Positions 14,191 to 17,538 of a DNA stretch of 17,538 bases are shown one piece after another. How positions within the stretch are numbered: position 1 is the first letter of the stretch; the number at the start of each line of letters is the position of its first letter. Under the pieces are notes generated by a model that saw only the letters and a list, made by a program, of their open reading frames with translations, made no database searches and had not been told where the DNA came from. The stretch comes from DATKLX01 sp035542155. Lineage in GTDB: Bacteria; Chloroflexota; Anaerolineae; Anaerolineales; Anaerolineaceae. The stretch spans positions 1-17,538 of the forward strand of contig DATKLX010000220.1 of the NCBI GenBank assembly GCA_035542155.1, given 5' to 3'. The position numbers and the translations under genes were made by a program.

Positions 14191-14240
14191 ATCAGCAATC
14201 TTCAACCTTCAATCAGCAATCACCAATCTTCAATCCTCAA
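14191..14240. repeat. Short CAATC-type microrepeats between menA and the ABC permease
   Basis: ATCAGCAATC occurs at 14191-14200 and 14212-14221. CAATCTTCAA occurs at 14196-14205 and 14224-14233. The stretch is built from C/A/T units of about 7 nt. It fills the convergent gap and includes the permease stop codon. It shows no hairpin or T-run terminator. Confidence 0.5.
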
Positions 14241-14983
14241 TTCCCCCGGTTCCACGGCGCGATTCTCTTCTCCAGCGCATCTACCCCGAAGTACATCCCC
14301 AATCCCATCAATCCCATCGCCACGATCCCCGCGTACATCGCCGGGTAATTGGCCAGCGTGGTCGCGTTGAGGCTGATGTAATAGCCCAGCCCCAGCCGGG
14401 TGGCGAAAGACTCGGTCACGTACAGCACCGCCACCGCTGTCCCCACTGACTGGCGCAGCGCGGTCAGGATGGCCGGCGCGCAGGCCGGCAGATACACGAA
14501 GCGGAACAGCGCCCTCCGTCCTGCTCCCAGGCTGCGCACGCTCTGGATTAGCTCCGGGCGCAGTGCCGCCGCCTGGTCGCGCACCAGCACCAGGATCTGG
14601 AAGAAAAGCACCAGAAAAATGATGATAATTTTCGCCAGGTCTCCAATCCCGAAAAAGAGCAGCACCACCGGCACCAGCACCACCTTGGGGACAGGGTAGG
14701 TCAGATAGACCACTGGCGAAAAAATCACGTTGACCCGTCTGGACTGGCCCATCACAAGCCCGGCCGGAACCGCCACGAGGATCGACAGCGCGGTGGAAGC
14801 CACCACCCGCCACAGACTGGCCGCGAAATGCGCCAGCAGGTCCCCATGAACCAGCTCCAGCCAGAAAGCTTCAGCCACCTCGACTGGCCCCGGCAGGATC
14901 GGCTGGTGTACCAGCCAGCTCAATGCCTGCCAGATTGCCAGCAGCGCCAGACCCGACCAGACCAGATTCTTCCGTCGAATCAT
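14237..14983 (-). CDS. ABC importer permease (NitT/TauT type)
   Basis: This 248-residue inner-membrane protein has about 6 hydrophobic segments and matches the SsuC/TauC/ThiX family of single-permease importers. The cytoplasmic coupling loop that touches the ATPase is SVRSLGAGRRALFRFVYLPACAPAI, which has the family's EAA-type pattern with the conserved Gly. The ATG at 14983 overlaps the ATPase stop as ATGA, so translation is coupled. It is the last gene of the four-gene minus-strand operon. Substrate is not evident (sulfonate, nitrate, pyrimidine and thiamine precursor uptake are all served by this class). Confidence 0.9.
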   Translation of the reverse strand: MIRRKNLVWSGLALLAIWQALSWLVHQPILPGPVEVAEAFWLELVHGDLLAHFAASLWRVVASTALSILVAVPAGLVMGQSRRVNVIFSPVVYLTYPVPKVVLVPVVLLFFGIGDLAKIIIIFLVLFFQILVLVRDQAAALRPELIQSVRSLGAGRRALFRFVYLPACAPAILTALRQSVGTAVAVLYVTESFATRLGLGYYISLNATTLANYPAMYAGIVAMGLMGLGMYFGVDALEKRIAPWNRGN

Positions 14984-15747
14984 GCCTGCTCCAATCGGGA
15001 GCGCAGTTCCCGGCACAGCGCCAGGTATTCGCTGGAGTCGCGGTAGCCAGGCGCGCCTGCCCAGGGGTTTTCCATGATCACCGCTTCACGGTTCGGCGGG
15101 GTTTTCAACAGCAGGATCTTTCGCCCCAAGATAGCCGCTTCTTCGATCGTATGAGTCACGATGACTAGGGTTAGGTTCTTCTCGGCCCATAGATCGAGGA
15201 TCAGTGCCTGCAGACCATCCCGCGTCGGCGCATCCAGAGAGGAGAAGGGTTCATCCATGAGAAGCAGGTCGGGGTTCAAAGCCAGCGTCCGCGCGATCGC
15301 CGTCCGCTGGCGCTGGCCTCCCGAGAGTTGCGAGGGATACTGGTCTTCCAGACCGCTCAGGCCAAGCCGTTCCAGCCAGGCTGTTGCGCTTTCGGCTCCG
15401 GCCCTCCGCGCTTCGCGAGGCGCGTGGACTCCATCTGCCCCGTAGAAATCGCGCAAGTGCAGCCCCAGCTCGGCGTTCTGCCGCACGGTCGCCCAGGGGA
15501 GCAACCCGTAATCCTGGATGATCAGTCCGGTAAAGGGGCGCGGCCGCTTCAGTTCCTCGCCATCCACACACACCCGTCCCTGGTTGGGAAAGCGCAGCCC
15601 CGCCAGCAACGACAGTAGCGTCGACTTGCCGCACCCCGATGGGCCGATTACTGCCCAGGCATCGCCGCGCTCTGCCCGCCAGTCAAAATCCTCAAAAACC
15701 GGCGGCCGCTGGGGATAGGCGAAGGTCACCCGCTCGCATTGGATCAT
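14980..15747 (-). CDS. ABC importer ATPase (NitT/TauT type)
   Basis: This 255-residue ATPase drives uptake through the adjoining permease. Walker A is GPSGCGKST (35-43, Lys41), the Q-loop is Gln78 (IIQDYGLLPW), the signature is LSGGQRQR (141-148), Walker B is LLLMDE (161-166) and the switch His is 199. A short insertion, DGVHAPREARRAGAES, follows the Q-loop region. The ATG at 15747 overlaps the stop of the binding-protein gene as ATGA and is a far better start than the upstream one, which would run into that gene. Confidence 0.95.
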   Translation of the reverse strand: MIQCERVTFAYPQRPPVFEDFDWRAERGDAWAVIGPSGCGKSTLLSLLAGLRFPNQGRVCVDGEELKRPRPFTGLIIQDYGLLPWATVRQNAELGLHLRDFYGADGVHAPREARRAGAESATAWLERLGLSGLEDQYPSQLSGGQRQRTAIARTLALNPDLLLMDEPFSSLDAPTRDGLQALILDLWAEKNLTLVIVTHTIEEAAILGRKILLLKTPPNREAVIMENPWAGAPGYRDSSEYLALCRELRSRLEQA

Positions 15748-16709
15748 TTCTTGGGCAAATAGCTGGCCGTCACTGTTACGCTGTAAGGAACTTCTTTCTT
15801 GACCAGCCCATTTTCCCTGGCCCATGCCAGTACGTCTGCGTATTGACTCTCGCTCGGCACTCCGGCGGTGACAAACGTCGGAACCTGGAAGGAGTCCATG
15901 ATCGGCGCCGGGATGATCTTCTTCTCACCGAGCAGTGTCTTCCACCGGTTCGGATCCTTGTTGATCTCCGTCACCGCTTCCTCGATAGCTGCCAGGAAAC
16001 CCCGCACTGCCTCCGGGTGCTTGTCGATCACCTCTTTCCGGAAGGCGATGGTGCTGCAGCTATATTCTGGGTGGCGGGTATCGTCCAGCACGTTAACCGC
16101 TCCTTGCTTCATCGCCAGAGAAGCCATCGGGTCCGGCAGCACACCCGCCTTGAGCTGGCCCGAGTTCAGCAGCGCCAGCCGGTCGGGGATTTTGGGTACC
16201 GAGATCGTTTGAATCTCGTTCGCGCTGAACCCTTCCGCCGCCAGCAGCCGGTCGGTGAGGTAATCGATCACCGTCGCGTCTGAGATCCCAATCTGTGCCC
16301 CCTTGAGCCCCTCCACAGTGGTGATCCCGCTGGAAGGCGAAGACAGGATACGGAACAGTGGGGAATTGGGAGCTGCCGCCCTCGCGAAACGCACCACCTG
16401 GATCTGAGTCTTCTCCTGGTCGAAGAGAATCGTGGAAAGCACCTCGTTGATCTCACCATCTGCCTGCCCGGCGGCGACTAGTTGGTCGCGTTCCGGCGCT
16501 GAAGAAACCGGAATCATCTCGACCTTCACCCCATGAGCGGCAAAGTACCCTTGCTGCTCGGCCACATACATGGGGAGCGAGTCCAGGATAGACAGGGCCG
16601 CGAATTTCAGGGTGACCGGTTCCGTCTTCTGTGAGGTGCAGGACCCCAGGATGAGGCTCGCGGTCGCCAGAATCGAGGTAAAGATGGAAATATTGAGTTT
16701 GGTGCGCAT
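15744..16709 (-). CDS. Solute-binding lipoprotein of an ABC importer (NMT1/SsuA-like)
   Basis: This 321-residue lipoprotein has lipobox LGSC with Cys24 after a hydrophobic stretch. The mature part shows the two-lobe pattern of the NMT1/THI5/SsuA class: the opening LKFAALSILDSLPMYVAEQQGYFAAHG, then GLKGAQIGISDATVIDYL, and a C-terminal region with VPSESQYADVLAWARENGLV. It would trap an unknown small molecule outside the membrane and pass it to the permease. GGAGG (16718-16714) lies 4 nt before the ATG, and the upstream GT39-like stop is only 15 nt away, so the four genes form one operon. Confidence 0.9.
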   Translation of the reverse strand: MRTKLNISIFTSILATASLILGSCTSQKTEPVTLKFAALSILDSLPMYVAEQQGYFAAHGVKVEMIPVSSAPERDQLVAAGQADGEINEVLSTILFDQEKTQIQVVRFARAAAPNSPLFRILSSPSSGITTVEGLKGAQIGISDATVIDYLTDRLLAAEGFSANEIQTISVPKIPDRLALLNSGQLKAGVLPDPMASLAMKQGAVNVLDDTRHPEYSCSTIAFRKEVIDKHPEAVRGFLAAIEEAVTEINKDPNRWKTLLGEKKIIPAPIMDSFQVPTFVTAGVPSESQYADVLAWARENGLVKKEVPYSVTVTASYLPKK

Positions 16710-16724
16710 CGGTCCTCCGGGGAT

Positions 16725-17538
16725 TTATCTGACAATTGGATCACTGGGCTGGATCTGTTTGACCACCGACAGGATGGCTCCATCCCGTGTCACTTGAAAG
16801 ACTTTCTTTGAATCTGGAAAAAGAGTGAGATCCTTGAGACGCTTCGAAGCGATGATAGCGTAATCCACCTGCTCAGCCGAATCGGGAGCCTCTGCGTTTT
16901 GAAAAACTTGAATATCCGGGCGGAGATAGGGCAGAGGGGTCTTAAAAGAGCCATAAACGAAGATCGTGGCGTTTTGCGGGGCTACTTGATTAATATAGGC
17001 CACACACTCCTTGTAGGATACCCCCCAATAATCGTTCTCATAATTGCGAAAGGATCCTTGCACGTTGCCTGCCAAAGCATTGTAATAGATATATTCGTAC
17101 GGGTGCAAATGTACGTCCCAGTAAAGGCCGGGCAAAAGGCAGGCCAATGCCAGCGGGGCAAAGATCCATTTCCAGCCATGGCGCTTCATGAATGCCCATA
17201 AAACCTGCAAAGCCAGGCCGGCCAGTACAAAAAGCGGCGGAATCAGGAAGAGGAACTGGCGGAAGTTATCGTAGACGGTCGAGTGGTGCAGGATCGCCAC
17301 AGCGATCGGGGCTACGCACCAGATCCCCAGCAGCAGGAGATCCAGGCTGATATTGGCCCTTCGCCAAATCCAGACTATGGCAAACCCGATTCCCAGCACA
17401 GTCAACAGGATTGCAGGTTCGGTGAACTGCAAGGCAATTAAAGTAGGCAGATAAGTTTTGGACAAAGTCCCCTGGTCGTGTATTATTCCCTGAAACAATA
17501 CACCGTTATCCCAGGAAAAGTCGGCCGCCGTTTCCAGC
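16725..17538 (-). CDS. GT39/PMT-like polytopic glycosyltransferase (paralogue 2, partial)
   Basis: Only the C-terminal 270 or so codons are in the window; the frame is open to the right edge and the start lies outside it. The protein has about 4 hydrophobic segments then a soluble tail. It matches paralogue 1 strongly: both contain LQFTEPA, NFRQFLF, PPLFV, YWD(I/V)HLHPY and a QIS/QVTRDG-type end, and the region ADFSWDNGVLFQG aligns with SDYPWIGDTLFGG. GT-C membrane enzymes transfer sugars from lipid carriers. It heads the ABC-importer operon, with 15 nt between its TAA and the next ATG. Confidence 0.75.
   Translation of the reverse strand, partial: LETAADFSWDNGVLFQGIIHDQGTLSKTYLPTLIALQFTEPAILLTVLGIGFAIVWIWRRANISLDLLLLGIWCVAPIAVAILHHSTVYDNFRQFLFLIPPLFVLAGLALQVLWAFMKRHGWKWIFAPLALACLLPGLYWDVHLHPYEYIYYNALAGNVQGSFRNYENDYWGVSYKECVAYINQVAPQNATIFVYGSFKTPLPYLRPDIQVFQNAEAPDSAEQVDYAIIASKRLKDLTLFPDSKKVFQVTRDGAILSVVKQIQPSDPIVR

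Noticed and set aside
14220..14813. A 197-codon ORF overlapping the ABC permease on the same strand in another frame
   Set aside because: The permease frame has the expected membrane segments and coupling loop; the alternative is rich in Gly/Arg/Ala/Pro, typical of an off-frame reading of GC-rich DNA.

Overview
The window looks like chromosomal DNA of a moderately GC-rich bacterium, most likely a Chloroflexota member of the Anaerolineae type. This is inferred from the mix of families (M32 carboxypeptidase, ATP-grasp ligase-like protein, GT39-like membrane proteins, a Pro/Thr-rich lipoprotein linker, MenA) and from the general sequence style. No rRNA or phylogenetic marker is present to prove it. 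I see no phage, IS element, CRISPR array or plasmid gene; this is mostly ordinary housekeeping and envelope content.

Layout, left to right. 1-237 is a leader region with promoter-like motifs. A PAP2-family phosphatase (+, 238-783) meets a D-Ala-D-Ala-ligase-like ATP-grasp enzyme (-, 836-2053) at a shared bidirectional terminator. The 530 bp gap 2054-2585 holds a promoter for the ATP-grasp gene. It also holds what appears to be an independent short transcription unit (good -10 at 2264, terminator at 2485-2518). Its RNA folds into several stems, has two mutually exclusive hairpins around an extended Shine-Dalgarno sequence, and contains a 24-codon ORF. After a small unrecognised protein gene (2586-3077) comes a tRNA-Sec gene (selC, 3135-3228) with UCA anticodon, 8-bp acceptor stem and long variable arm. 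The organism therefore probably makes selenoproteins, although none is encoded here.

From 3263 to 8494 the plus strand carries an M50 site-2 protease, a phosphoglycerate-dehydrogenase-like enzyme with an M32 carboxypeptidase 3 nt behind it, and an orphan receiver-domain protein abutting a lipoprotein with a probable Gmad2-like domain. The last two genes are in the same frame and separated only by a TGA.

From 8586 to 13140 the minus strand carries an L,D-transpeptidase, a polytopic GT39-like protein 11-35 nt behind it, then a 14-TM MFS exporter. A divergent intergenic region with a palindromic -10 element separates the L,D-transpeptidase from menA (13250-14170, menaquinone synthesis). The right end (14237-17538, minus strand) is one tight operon: a second GT39-like protein (cut by the window edge), a solute-binding lipoprotein, an ABC ATPase and a permease. 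The last three are linked by ATGA overlaps. The two GT39-like proteins are clear paralogues of each other.

The items most worth a second look are the bistable RNA/extended-SD element at 2240-2518, the selC gene, and the GT39-ABC importer operon.
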